A stretch of 64,000 nt of DNA from Clostridiales bacterium CHKCI006 (GTDB taxonomy: Bacteria; Bacillota_I; Bacilli_A; Erysipelotrichales; Coprobacillaceae). Below are positions 17,747-26,261 of this stretch, piece after piece. The notes below the pieces were generated by a model. That model was not told where the DNA came from and searched no databases. It saw only the letters and a program-made list of their open reading frames with translations. The position numbers were made by a program, and so were the translations under genes. The stretch is from NCBI GenBank assembly GCA_900018345.1, contig FCNA01000108.1, positions 21,483 to 85,482 on the forward strand. Reading direction: 5' to 3'. Each line of letters starts with the position of its first letter. Positions within the stretch are counted from its first letter, which is position 1.

Positions 17747-18709
17747 CTACATGCGGATGGTATTATAAACGATTTCTGAAACTTTACTGGCCTCTCCGGA
17801 CCCCAGATCCTCTCCCTGAACCTGCAAACTGATCTCTTCTACACCCTCCAGATGGCTGAAGGACAGCAGCAGCAGGTCATAGATATCCTGATTAATGGTA
17901 CTTTCATCTAAGAGAACCGCACTGTTCAAGTTTACCAGCAAGTGCCCATCTTCCAGGCTGGAGCCTTCCAGCACGACCACATCCTCCAGGCATGAAGCCG
18001 TCGTCAGTGTCGAGGTTACGCTGACTTCATCAAGAACCTCGTTTAACGTATAAGCAATATCATCGGAGATCTCCAAACGTTTAGAAACAGGGACATATAA
18101 TTCCTCATTCCCGATCTGTTTAGCATAATAGACGACCACCGATGTCGTATGGTGCAGATCTCGTGTTGAAGATTCGAAGTTATTGATCCCCAGTTCACGC
18201 GTCAATGGCTGCGTCAGGTCAATTTCTCCTTGGGGGAGCTTTGAGAGCGGGTCGCCGGCCATGGAAAATGTCAAACTGTTGACGCCTTCAAACTGACCGT
18301 AGACAAAGACCAGTCCCTCTAAAAAGCGCAGCTCTTGTTCTCTAGTCACCTGCTCGAGTGCTGAGGAAAAATCCAAATTGAGGTTCCCGTTTTCATCCAG
18401 CATCGTGCTTACCAGTTCCAACTCATCAGGCACGAATGAATGGAGATATTCGGATAGTGACCCCGGGCTCTTCATCAGGCTGAACACCTGTTTGAGATCA
18501 TCCGAATTCGCTGCATCGACCGCAATCTGATAGGTAATCGGAATCAGCATCCTGTCCGCGTCCTCATAAACGATCTGATGATAATTACCGTCACTTTCCA
18601 CACTGACTGTTTTATCAACCTGTGAGGTATTGCGGCCAAAAAGATAGCCACCAAGTGTAATCAGACACAATAAGCAAAACAAGCCATTTTTGATCCATTG
18701 TTTTTTCAT
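17747..18709 (-). CDS. gerM: GerM-like sporulation/germination protein (two GerMN domains)
   Basis: A 320-residue protein with an N-terminal hydrophobic segment (about 9-25) containing Cys residues (LFCLLC), so either an uncleaved anchor or a lipoprotein signal. Two GerMN-type repeats follow, one about residues 55-165 and one about 185-310 (VVVYYAKQIGNEELYVPVSK onset). GerM helps hold the SpoIIIA-SpoIIQ complex at the engulfing membrane in Bacillus. It follows murI (racE) as in B. subtilis. GGAGGTAGGCT precedes the ATG. Confidence 0.88.
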   Translation of the reverse strand: MKKQWIKNGLFCLLCLITLGGYLFGRNTSQVDKTVSVESDGNYHQIVYEDADRMLIPITYQIAVDAANSDDLKQVFSLMKSPGSLSEYLHSFVPDELELVSTMLDENGNLNLDFSSALEQVTREQELRFLEGLVFVYGQFEGVNSLTFSMAGDPLSKLPQGEIDLTQPLTRELGINNFESSTRDLHHTTSVVVYYAKQIGNEELYVPVSKRLEISDDIAYTLNEVLDEVSVTSTLTTASCLEDVVVLEGSSLEDGHLLVNLNSAVLLDESTINQDIYDLLLLSFSHLEGVEEISLQVQGEDLGSGEASKVSEIVYNTIRM

Positions 18710-18736
18710 AGCCTACCTCCTTATTGCATCTTATGT

Positions 18737-18766
18737 CAAAAGGGATGGCTTTAGACCATCCCTTTC
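18737..18766 (-). terminator. Weak terminator between murI and gerM
   Basis: The minus strand has AAAGGGATGG-TCTAAAG-CCATCCCTTT with only four T residues in the run. It may attenuate rather than stop transcription into gerM. Confidence 0.6.
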
Positions 18767-18768
18767 AC

Positions 18769-19548
18769 TCACTTAGTCAATGGCGGTAAGTAGCGTACAT
18801 CGTAACCGCGATAATCAAAGAAAGAACGCGATGAGAGTACAAAACTCTCTAAAGCACCGGTCGTATAGATCTTGGACCGTGCCGTCTTCTTTGATGCAAT
18901 CCGATTGGCTTGAAGACAATATTGATAAACCGCATGCGCCACGGCTTCACTGCTGGAGATCAGCTGTGCGCCCGGATAAAGATGCCCGATCATGTCCTGA
19001 ATGATTGGATAATGCGTACAACCTAGCACGATCTGGTCAAACTGACCCTGCAGCGGCTCCAAAAGTGTCTTCAAATACGCCTCGATCATTGCCTGTGGGG
19101 CTGCCTGTTCAATCAAAGGAACAAGTTTAGGACACGCCAATCCATAGCTGGATGCCCCTATTTTCTGCTGGTAAACACCGCTGGCGATGGTAGCTGCCGT
19201 AGCCATCACCAGAACTCTCTCTTTTTGCGTCTGGCTGACTTTTTCGACCGTTGCATCGATGACCCCAATGATGGTCATCTTGTCAAAGCGCAAACGCAGT
19301 TCCTCCAGGACCAGACTGCTTGTCGTATTACAAGCCATCACCACTAGATCAGTGCCCTGCGTCTGAAAATAAGACAGAATATCTGTCGTATATGCCAGCA
19401 GCTCCTGGCGGCTCTTATCTCCATAAGGAGAATGGCAGTTATCGCCAATATAAATATATGTTTCATTTGGCATCAAATCAGCTAATTCTTTTAAAACGGT
19501 CAGTCCGCCGACACCCGAATCAAAGACACCGATTGGACTATTGTTCAT
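18769..19548 (-). CDS. murI: Glutamate racemase
   Basis: A 259-residue racemase making D-glutamate for peptidoglycan. Both catalytic cysteines are in place: ACNTTSS (about residue 73) and GCTHYP (about 184), and the start has the family FDSGVGGLTVL. It lies upstream of gerM (racE-gerM order of Bacillus). Its start overlaps the 3' end of the VanY-like gene by 11 bases, which suggests they are translated together. GGAGAACAAACAA precedes the ATG. Confidence 0.97.
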   Translation of the reverse strand: MNNSPIGVFDSGVGGLTVLKELADLMPNETYIYIGDNCHSPYGDKSRQELLAYTTDILSYFQTQGTDLVVMACNTTSSLVLEELRLRFDKMTIIGVIDATVEKVSQTQKERVLVMATAATIASGVYQQKIGASSYGLACPKLVPLIEQAAPQAMIEAYLKTLLEPLQGQFDQIVLGCTHYPIIQDMIGHLYPGAQLISSSEAVAHAVYQYCLQANRIASKKTARSKIYTTGALESFVLSSRSFFDYRGYDVRYLPPLTK

Positions 19549-20770
19549 TTGTTTGTTCTCCTTCCGTTGGCGTAGTTTCTGCTTCCGACTGATCGACAGG
19601 CGGATTGAGATACTCCTCTAAGGTCCAGTTTTCAGCATACATCTGGGCTGCAATTTCTTTTCCCACATAGCGGTAGGTTGTTGCTGAATAAGCATGTCCT
19701 GTGACTTCTTCCTTTCCTTCCGGATAGCGCAGAACAAAACCATACAGATGGGCATTTAACTGTAACCATTGGCTTAATTCGGAATCTGCAAAAGTACTCT
19801 CATCCTGACCATACTCCTGTACATCGATCAACAGTCCCAACTGATATTCACTGCTGCCGCCCCGATTGGTCGTCAGCCCTTTGGCATATTCATTTTCAAT
19901 GGACTGTGAAGAACGATAGGCCTGTGTCAGCAAGAGACGATGCTCCGGCAGGCTCGCCAGTGCAGCCTGAACCATTTCTTTATAGTCATGGTAGGCATCC
20001 TGACGCATATACGTCAGAAAATCCAGACGATCAACATCGCTGGCAAGTTCCAGATTGGCCGGAACATAAGTTGAGATCGTATGGGCATCATCCACGATCG
20101 TCGTCAAACTATCCGGATTTTCCAATAAAGAGATCTCGGCATTATCCACCTTCGCTTTTAAGTAAGCATCGATATCTTCGACCTGATAATGGTAATCGAC
20201 CCAACGGGCCAGCTGATCAAGCTTGCTGCGTTCTGTGCCATATTCATCCAAAACATTCAGATGATCAATGATACTTTGAATCGTAGCGAACTGCTGATCA
20301 TCAATCTTCCCCTGAACTGACAGGATCAGCTCATAATATTCCAGATTCTCCAGTTTAAAATCAGCGTTATTGAGATAATCGTCGACAAAATCATCATCCA
20401 GAAGCCGCGTGATCATCGTATCCGGACTCGCGTTATCCCGTGTTAGTTTCTCGACCAGGGTATTGGTATGACTGATGACATCCGCTGTATTGTCATACAA
20501 TCCCTCTGCCTCGATCTGTTCATAGTATTCCAGATAATGAAGATGGAAATCATCATAAGTTAAAAAGCGTAAAAAGCGATCCATCGGAAAAGAATTTTCA
20601 ACCAGATAATTCTGTTCTTCCTCTGTGAGATACTCCTTGATCAATTCTCGGTTTTCGTTGTCAATGCCATTGATGCGGTAAAAACGGTCATACTTAAAAT
20701 TTAATATCGTAAAGCTGATGGCAAAGACAAAGATTACGATCAGGATCATTGCCACTTTCTTCTTCTGCAT
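19538..20770 (-). CDS. Membrane-anchored VanY/M15B-like protein lacking catalytic residues
   Basis: A 410-residue protein with an N-terminal membrane anchor (about 8-28), a helical region (about 40-230) and a C-terminal D-Ala-D-Ala carboxypeptidase fold. The fold is recognisable from AYRSSQSIENEY, SSEYQLGLLIDV and WLQLNAHLYGFVLRYPEGKE. In active enzymes the zinc motif is SxHxxGxxxD and the late motif is ExxH. Here the first His is Tyr309 and the late motif is S-A-T-T (362-365); only Asp316 remains. It is probably a binding or scaffold protein. It overlaps murI. MQKKKVAM was chosen as start since GAGG lies eight bases before it. Confidence 0.8.
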   Translation of the reverse strand: MQKKKVAMILIVIFVFAISFTILNFKYDRFYRINGIDNENRELIKEYLTEEEQNYLVENSFPMDRFLRFLTYDDFHLHYLEYYEQIEAEGLYDNTADVISHTNTLVEKLTRDNASPDTMITRLLDDDFVDDYLNNADFKLENLEYYELILSVQGKIDDQQFATIQSIIDHLNVLDEYGTERSKLDQLARWVDYHYQVEDIDAYLKAKVDNAEISLLENPDSLTTIVDDAHTISTYVPANLELASDVDRLDFLTYMRQDAYHDYKEMVQAALASLPEHRLLLTQAYRSSQSIENEYAKGLTTNRGGSSEYQLGLLIDVQEYGQDESTFADSELSQWLQLNAHLYGFVLRYPEGKEEVTGHAYSATTYRYVGKEIAAQMYAENWTLEEYLNPPVDQSEAETTPTEGEQTNEQ

Positions 20771-20830
20771 CTTTTTCACCTCATTTTTTCCTATTATATA
20801 CCAATTCCCTGCTTTTGCCTACTCAAAACC

Positions 20831-20856
20831 TAAAAAAGGATTGGCTAACCAATCCT
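20831..20856 (-). terminator. Terminator after gerE
   Basis: The minus strand has AGGATTGG-TTAG-CCAATCCT followed by TTTTTAGG, seven bases after the gerE stop. Confidence 0.85.
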
Positions 20857-20863
20857 ATTTCGA

Positions 20864-21067
20864 TCAGAGCTTCAGCTCATTGAGGCGAATCAGTTCCAGC
20901 ACAGCCTGGATACGACTGGCTGCGCCCAGTTTTCCCATCACATTCGAAATGTGATTACGGACCGTTTTCTCACTGATGCCCAGTTCACCGGCAATTATCT
21001 GCGTTGTTTTATTATCGACAAGTCGAGTAAAAATTTCACGCTCGCGCCGGGTCAATATGGAGTGCAC
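20864..21067 (-). CDS. gerE: GerE-like LuxR-type HTH regulator
   Basis: A 67-residue stand-alone DNA-binding domain: LTRREREIFTRLVDN, then the helix-turn-helix IAGELGISEKTVRNHISNVM. GerE of B. subtilis is the same type (74 residues, no receiver domain) and controls late spore coat genes under sigma-K. It lies next to racE-gerM in Bacillus too. The start is GTG with AGGGGGGAT seven bases upstream. A different small LuxR-type regulator cannot be excluded, but context favours GerE. Confidence 0.82.
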   Translation of the reverse strand: MHSILTRREREIFTRLVDNKTTQIIAGELGISEKTVRNHISNVMGKLGAASRIQAVLELIRLNELKL

Positions 21068-21115
21068 TGGTCATCCCCCCTATCAATGTATCATATGCCG
21101 TTTCCGGCTCGTCGG

Positions 21116-22885
21116 TTAGCTTTCTTTTAATTTTTGATAGAGGTGATGGGCTACGGTCTGCGGCAGCACTTCGCTTAATTCTTCCTCGCTGGCCTCTTTC
21201 ATGCGCTTCACGCTGCCAAAGCGTTTTAGAAGCAGTTTCTTGCGCTTAGGACCTACGCCTTCTACATCATCCAGAATCGAATCCAGCAAAGATTTCGAAC
21301 GCACCTGACGATGGAAGGTAATCGCATAGCGATGGACTTCATCCTGCATTCTTGTCAGCAGATAGAAAAGCGGCGTGCGACGATCGATCTCGACGACCTC
21401 CCCATCCATATCCAGCAAGACTGCGGTCTGATGGCGATCGTCCTTGGCCAGACCGCATACGTAAATATTGATATGCAGCATTTCAATGATCTCACGTGCC
21501 GCCTTGATCTGCCCCTTTCCGCCATCGACGATAATGAGATCCGGCTTACGCAGACCATCTGTCATGACACGCAAATAGCGTCGATAGATGATCTCGCGCA
21601 TGCTGCCATAATCATCCGGTCCTTCGACCGTCTTGATCTTATATTTGCGATAATCGCTGCGTGATGGTTTGCCATCCACAAAAACAACCATCCCAGCTAC
21701 CGCATAGCTCCCTTGTATATTGGAGTTATCAAACAGTTCAATCACATGAGGAGTTGGTCGATGCAAAAGACGTCCTAACTGCTCAACGGCCTCAATGGTA
21801 TTGCGGCGATCCGTCTCCTGCAAAGCAAATTTCTTTTCCAGCATTTCCTTCGCATTTTCGATCGCCATCTTGACCAGATCCGCCTTATTCCCTTTTTCAG
21901 GATGGACCACCTTACATTCCAGCACACTTTCCAATAGTTCGACATCGACACCAGCAGGCACCAGCAGCTCTTTAGGATACGTATTGGCCCGATAAAAGTC
22001 AACGACAAAACGAATGACCTCATCTGCTTCTTCATCATATAAGGGCATCAGGTTAAAGTCCCGGGATAACAGCTTACCCTGACGCATGAAGAAGATCTGA
22101 ATACTGAGATACCCTTTATCGACATAAAACCCTAAAATATCCCGGTCGACCTGATCGGCAAACTGCACATGCTGCTTACTGGTAACATGCTCGATATAAC
22201 GGATCATATCCCGATATTCCTTCGCCTGTTCAAAGTTTAAGGCTTCACTGGCTTCAGCCATCTTATGATGAAGGTCATCAATCACTTCTTTGACATCCCC
22301 TTTGATAAAGCGAGTGATCTCTCGGGTGATCTGCTGATAGGTCTCTTCAGAAACCTCATTGACGCATGGCGCCAGACACTGATTCAGCGACGCATAGAGA
22401 CAGGGCTTCTTAGGGATATGATTGCATTTTCTTAAAGGATAGAGCCGATTGAGCAGCTTGAAGGTTTCGCGCGCTGCTGTCGCATCCGGAAAAGGACCAA
22501 AATGACGACATTTCTTATCCTTGGCATCCCGGACAATACGTAAACGCGGATGTCTTTCTCTGGTTAACTGAATATAGGGATAATAGCTGTTATCCATAAA
22601 CATGATATTATAACGCGGACTGTAATCCTTGATCAGATTAATTTCCAGCAACAACGCTTCTTTTTCGGACTGTGTCACAATATAATCAAAATCAACGATT
22701 TCTGATACCAGCTTGGTCGTCTTATAATTATGAACCCCATTAAAATAAGAAGACACACGATTCTTTAGTTTTTTTGCCTTACCGACATAGATCACTGTCC
22801 CCTCCGCATTTTTCATCAGATAACAGCCTGGCTGTAAAGGCAGAAGGGATAATTTATGTTTGATATACGCTAGATCCTGGGCCAT
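21116..22885 (-). CDS. uvrC: Excinuclease ABC subunit C
   Basis: A 589-residue UvrC that makes both incisions in nucleotide excision repair. N-terminal GIY-YIG nuclease (GCYLMKNAEGTVIYVGKAK, about residues 19-37), a Cys-containing region with CNHIPKKPC, the UvrB-binding UVR motif (about 200-235), the RNase H-like nuclease (VIELFDNSNIQG) and C-terminal helix-hairpin-helix (VEGVGPKRKKLLL). The 16-base gap to mutS2 indicates one operon with cvpA and mutS2. GGAGGGATGTGA precedes the ATG. Confidence 0.97.
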   Translation of the reverse strand: MAQDLAYIKHKLSLLPLQPGCYLMKNAEGTVIYVGKAKKLKNRVSSYFNGVHNYKTTKLVSEIVDFDYIVTQSEKEALLLEINLIKDYSPRYNIMFMDNSYYPYIQLTRERHPRLRIVRDAKDKKCRHFGPFPDATAARETFKLLNRLYPLRKCNHIPKKPCLYASLNQCLAPCVNEVSEETYQQITREITRFIKGDVKEVIDDLHHKMAEASEALNFEQAKEYRDMIRYIEHVTSKQHVQFADQVDRDILGFYVDKGYLSIQIFFMRQGKLLSRDFNLMPLYDEEADEVIRFVVDFYRANTYPKELLVPAGVDVELLESVLECKVVHPEKGNKADLVKMAIENAKEMLEKKFALQETDRRNTIEAVEQLGRLLHRPTPHVIELFDNSNIQGSYAVAGMVVFVDGKPSRSDYRKYKIKTVEGPDDYGSMREIIYRRYLRVMTDGLRKPDLIIVDGGKGQIKAAREIIEMLHINIYVCGLAKDDRHQTAVLLDMDGEVVEIDRRTPLFYLLTRMQDEVHRYAITFHRQVRSKSLLDSILDDVEGVGPKRKKLLLKRFGSVKRMKEASEEELSEVLPQTVAHHLYQKLKES

Positions 22886-22901
22886 TCACATCCCTCCTCG
22901 A

Positions 22902-25217
22902 CTAATGAAAATAAGCTACCGTGGCGCCCAGTCCACCTTCCTGCGGTCCACCGCTGCGGAAGCTTGCGACATGCTTATTTTTCTTTAACAGAGCACTCAC
23001 CCCATTCTTTAGGGCTCCCGTTCCCATACCATGAATGATGCGGACACTCGGATACCCCAGCATCAAAGCATCATCTAAAAATTTATCGACCACGCGCATC
23101 GCTTCTTCATAGCGCATCCCGATCACATTGATCTCATAGCTGCCGGTCTTCTTGACCTGATTCTGGCCACGTGTGCGCACCGGCGCTTTCTTGACTTTGG
23201 CACGGACAAAACGGACATCCTCTTTCTTCAGCTTCATCTTGATGCCGCCCAGGCTAACGATCAGCTGATCCTTTTTGACCTCCAGCACCTCACCTTCGCG
23301 ATTCATACTTAAGATACGCACGGTATCGCCTGGCTTATAAACATGATCATCGGCAGGAAGATGCTTAGGATCAACTTCTTCTTTTTTTAGACTGGCCAGT
23401 GCCTGTCTAGTCTCATTGATCTCATGCATCTTGATTTCGGCCCCCTTGGCTTTAAAATCCGCAACCAGCATATCGACGGTTTGACGCGCCTCATCGACCA
23501 GGGCATTGGCCTTCTTTTGCGCTTCTTGCAGATAACGTTCCTGTCGTTTAGAAAGATTTTCCTGCTGCCAAGCCAGGGCTTCTTTGGCTTTAGCCAGCTC
23601 TGCCAGTTCAGCCTGATAATGTTCTTCTTTTTCTCTGGCAAGCTGCAGCTCTACTTCCAGTTTCTCCAACAGCGCTTCCTGATCGCTCTGATTTTCCTGT
23701 TTGATGATCCTGGCACGATTGACGATCTTGTCCAACAGTCCCAAACGACGGCTGATTTCCAGTGCATAGGATTTACCGGATTCGCCTAAGACCAATCGAT
23801 AGGTCGGTTGAAATAATTTTTCGTCAAAAGCGACACTGGCCACCAGAATATCCGGAGAGCGCTTGGCAAAATTTTTCAGACCGGCATAATGGGTCGTCGC
23901 AATCACATAACAGTGGTAATCCTGCAAATATTCCAAGATCGCCTGAGCGATGCTCTCCCCTTCCCGCGGATCGGTCCCGCTGCCGACCTCATCCATCAAT
24001 ACTAAAGAATGCGAAGTCACATTTTCGGTGATCGAAACGATCCGTGACATATGACTTGAAAAAGTCGAGAGGGATTGTTCGATCGACTGCTCATCTCCGA
24101 GATCGACAAAGATCTCATCAAAGAAAGGAATGATGGCCCTCTCACAAGGAACTGCCATCCCTGAAAGCGCCATTGCCGCCAGCAGCCCCACTGTCTTCAG
24201 GGTTACTGTCTTTCCGCCGGTATTGCTTCCTGTGACAAGCAGCATATGAATCGGGTTGGCCAGATCGATCGTATTGGCCACGACCGTTTTAGGATCAAGC
24301 AATGGATGACGCGCCTTCTTTAACAGAAAACGATCAAAAACCTGACTGATTTCAGGAATCACAGCCTCCATTTCTTTGGCATAAATGCCTTTGGCAAAAC
24401 GAAAATCCAATTCACCTAAAAGGTCCTGGTTGGCGCGTAACTGAACGCTTTCCTGTTTAACAGCTCCGGACAATTCCAGCAGAATGCGCTCCATTTCTTC
24501 ATATTCCTGGGCATGCAGGCTCTGCAGCTGATTATTGAGCTGAACAATAGCTTCCGGCTCAATATACAGCGTCTGATGTGAACTGGATTGCGCATGCACG
24601 ATACCACGAACCTGATGCTGATAACCGCTTTTCACCGGAATGACGAATCGATCATTGCGGCGTGTCACTAAATTTTCTGATAAATAATCTTTCATGCTGA
24701 CCAAATACTGTGACATGCGGGTCTGGATCGATGCTTCTGTCGAACGGATCTGGCGACGCAGCTTGGCGAGTTTACTGGAAGCCCCATCCAGGATCTCACC
24801 ATTAGGCGCAATACAGCGTTCAATTTGAGCACGTAAATTTTTAAGCACGACGATGCGATCGACCGCATCCCTGAAATAAGGGACCTCGATCTTCGCCTCA
24901 GCCCCATAACTCTTGACATGCTGGGCGCAGTCCACCTGTCCTACCACATCTAAAAGTTCGTCCGGGCTCAAACGGCCATCCATCTCACTTTTGGCCAGTG
25001 CATGACTCAGATCATGCAGCCCACCCAATAAGAGCGGCCCATAGGCATAACATAATCGTACGATTTCTTCGGTTTGTTTTAATTCATCGACTAAAGCATC
25101 GTAAGACGTGAAAAAAGCCATACGTTCAATATGGTCTTTTCCCAGCGAACAAGACGTCAAATGCTTTAACTGTTCAATGACTTTATTTAACTCTAAGGTT
25201 TCATTGACTTGTTTCAT
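22902..25217 (-). CDS. mutS2: MutS2 DNA/ribosome-associated ATPase
   Basis: A 771-residue MutS2: core and clamp helices, ABC-type ATPase with Walker A TGSNTGGKT (the usual Pro is Ser) and Walker B LVLMDEVGSGTDP, a long coiled coil (about 510-620), a KOW-like part, and a C-terminal Smr domain. Recent work on Bacillus relates MutS2 to ribosome rescue as well as recombination. The Smr domain has HGMGTGAL but the usual DLRG/DLHG strand is NVIG, so its nuclease activity is doubtful. Lies between cvpA and uvrC. Confidence 0.95.
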   Translation of the reverse strand: MKQVNETLELNKVIEQLKHLTSCSLGKDHIERMAFFTSYDALVDELKQTEEIVRLCYAYGPLLLGGLHDLSHALAKSEMDGRLSPDELLDVVGQVDCAQHVKSYGAEAKIEVPYFRDAVDRIVVLKNLRAQIERCIAPNGEILDGASSKLAKLRRQIRSTEASIQTRMSQYLVSMKDYLSENLVTRRNDRFVIPVKSGYQHQVRGIVHAQSSSHQTLYIEPEAIVQLNNQLQSLHAQEYEEMERILLELSGAVKQESVQLRANQDLLGELDFRFAKGIYAKEMEAVIPEISQVFDRFLLKKARHPLLDPKTVVANTIDLANPIHMLLVTGSNTGGKTVTLKTVGLLAAMALSGMAVPCERAIIPFFDEIFVDLGDEQSIEQSLSTFSSHMSRIVSITENVTSHSLVLMDEVGSGTDPREGESIAQAILEYLQDYHCYVIATTHYAGLKNFAKRSPDILVASVAFDEKLFQPTYRLVLGESGKSYALEISRRLGLLDKIVNRARIIKQENQSDQEALLEKLEVELQLAREKEEHYQAELAELAKAKEALAWQQENLSKRQERYLQEAQKKANALVDEARQTVDMLVADFKAKGAEIKMHEINETRQALASLKKEEVDPKHLPADDHVYKPGDTVRILSMNREGEVLEVKKDQLIVSLGGIKMKLKKEDVRFVRAKVKKAPVRTRGQNQVKKTGSYEINVIGMRYEEAMRVVDKFLDDALMLGYPSVRIIHGMGTGALKNGVSALLKKNKHVASFRSGGPQEGGLGATVAYFH

Positions 25218-25239
25218 GTTGATACACCTGTTCCTTATA

Positions 25240-26037
25240 TTAAGATTGTGACAATTTGGATTTTAACGTATCCTTGATTTCCTGACTAGCTGGCAGTTCA
25301 TCGATGATCCCCGTCAGCTTCTCATAGTTTTCAGCAGAGACTTCCTGGACGGGCATGTTTTGTATTTCATTTTGATACTGGTCATAAAAAGAAGTAATCG
25401 TGTCTTCATTGATCAGACCTAATTGGTTCATGCTGTCGACCATTTCGATCATATCAGCCACCTGCATGCCTTCATCTGCCTGCTGACTGATTTGAGACAG
25501 GTTTTCGAACTGTTCACCAAATGCCATGACCGATGTGGTTAAGGATGGAACCGTCTTAACGACCAAAGAACCGAGGAATGAATCTTCGATTGCCTGGCGT
25601 CCATTATTGACGATCGGCAAACTTACCACTAACAATGCAAGGTAGACGATAAAGAAACTCTTAATGACATTGAAGATACCGCCTAGAACACTATCCGCAA
25701 AATTGACAAGGCTGATCATTTCCTTCAAATGCCGAATAATGGGCTTCAAAATTGCAAACAAAGCCAGACGGATCAAAGCCAGAACAAGGTAGATGACAAT
25801 AAAAGCAATCACGCGACCAATCAATGGTGCAATCAGCTGTGATAACAGAGGATCATCCATACCTGACCATAAATTAAAAAACGGCGCCAGGCCTTTAGAA
25901 CCCCACCAGGCAATCAATAACATGATGATCGACGTAACCAAATTCAAGGCACGATCGACAAATCCTCGTAAATATCCAACAATAAAACTAATGATCAGAA
26001 CCACTAAAATAATGATATCCAGTAACGTTCCACTCAT
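25240..26037 (-). CDS. CvpA family membrane protein
   Basis: A 265-residue protein with four membrane segments in the first 165 residues, in the family pattern (DIIILVVLIISFIVGYLRG, then FADSVLGGIFNVIKSF). The C-terminal 100 residues are soluble and acidic. In B. subtilis the counterpart yshB lies upstream of polX and mutS2; polX and zapA are absent here. The family is tied to colicin V production in E. coli and to envelope stress, but its biochemical role is not known. GGGAGGGGATTGCC precedes the ATG. Confidence 0.88.
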   Translation of the reverse strand: MSGTLLDIIILVVLIISFIVGYLRGFVDRALNLVTSIIMLLIAWWGSKGLAPFFNLWSGMDDPLLSQLIAPLIGRVIAFIVIYLVLALIRLALFAILKPIIRHLKEMISLVNFADSVLGGIFNVIKSFFIVYLALLVVSLPIVNNGRQAIEDSFLGSLVVKTVPSLTTSVMAFGEQFENLSQISQQADEGMQVADMIEMVDSMNQLGLINEDTITSFYDQYQNEIQNMPVQEVSAENYEKLTGIIDELPASQEIKDTLKSKLSQS

Positions 26038-26059
26038 GGCAATCCCCTCCCATGCCTAC

Positions 26060-26088
26060 ATTCTAGCAAAAAACCGGATTGATGTCAA
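26060..26088 (-). promoter_or_regulatory. Promoter of cvpA-mutS2-uvrC
   Basis: The minus strand has a perfect TTGACA (26083-26088), 17 bases, and TAGAAT (26060-26065) with TGC before it. Confidence 0.82.
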
Positions 26089-26228
26089 AAAAAGAGGTTT
26101 GCCGACGCGCTTAAAACTTTTTTAGTCAATCACGAAATACAGTCAAAAATAACCGTTTGTCAAGGGTAGGAAGAGCCTGGCGAGTTTTTACGAAAAAAAG
26201 AAAAAAACCCCTATTCATCAGCAAATAA

Positions 26229-26240
26229 AAGTGTTATAAT
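26229..26240 (+). promoter_or_regulatory. Extended -10 promoter of rnhC
   Basis: TATAAT (26235-26240) is preceded by TGT, giving an extended -10 about 22 bases before the rnhC ATG. No convincing -35 box is present at the matching distance. Confidence 0.55.
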
Positions 26241-26261
26241 ATTAGTATAGGAGTGATATGC

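Noticed and set aside
17747..18709. GerM as a certain lipoprotein
   Set aside because: The Cys residues come early in the hydrophobic segment and no clean lipobox followed by Ser/Gly is seen; left open.
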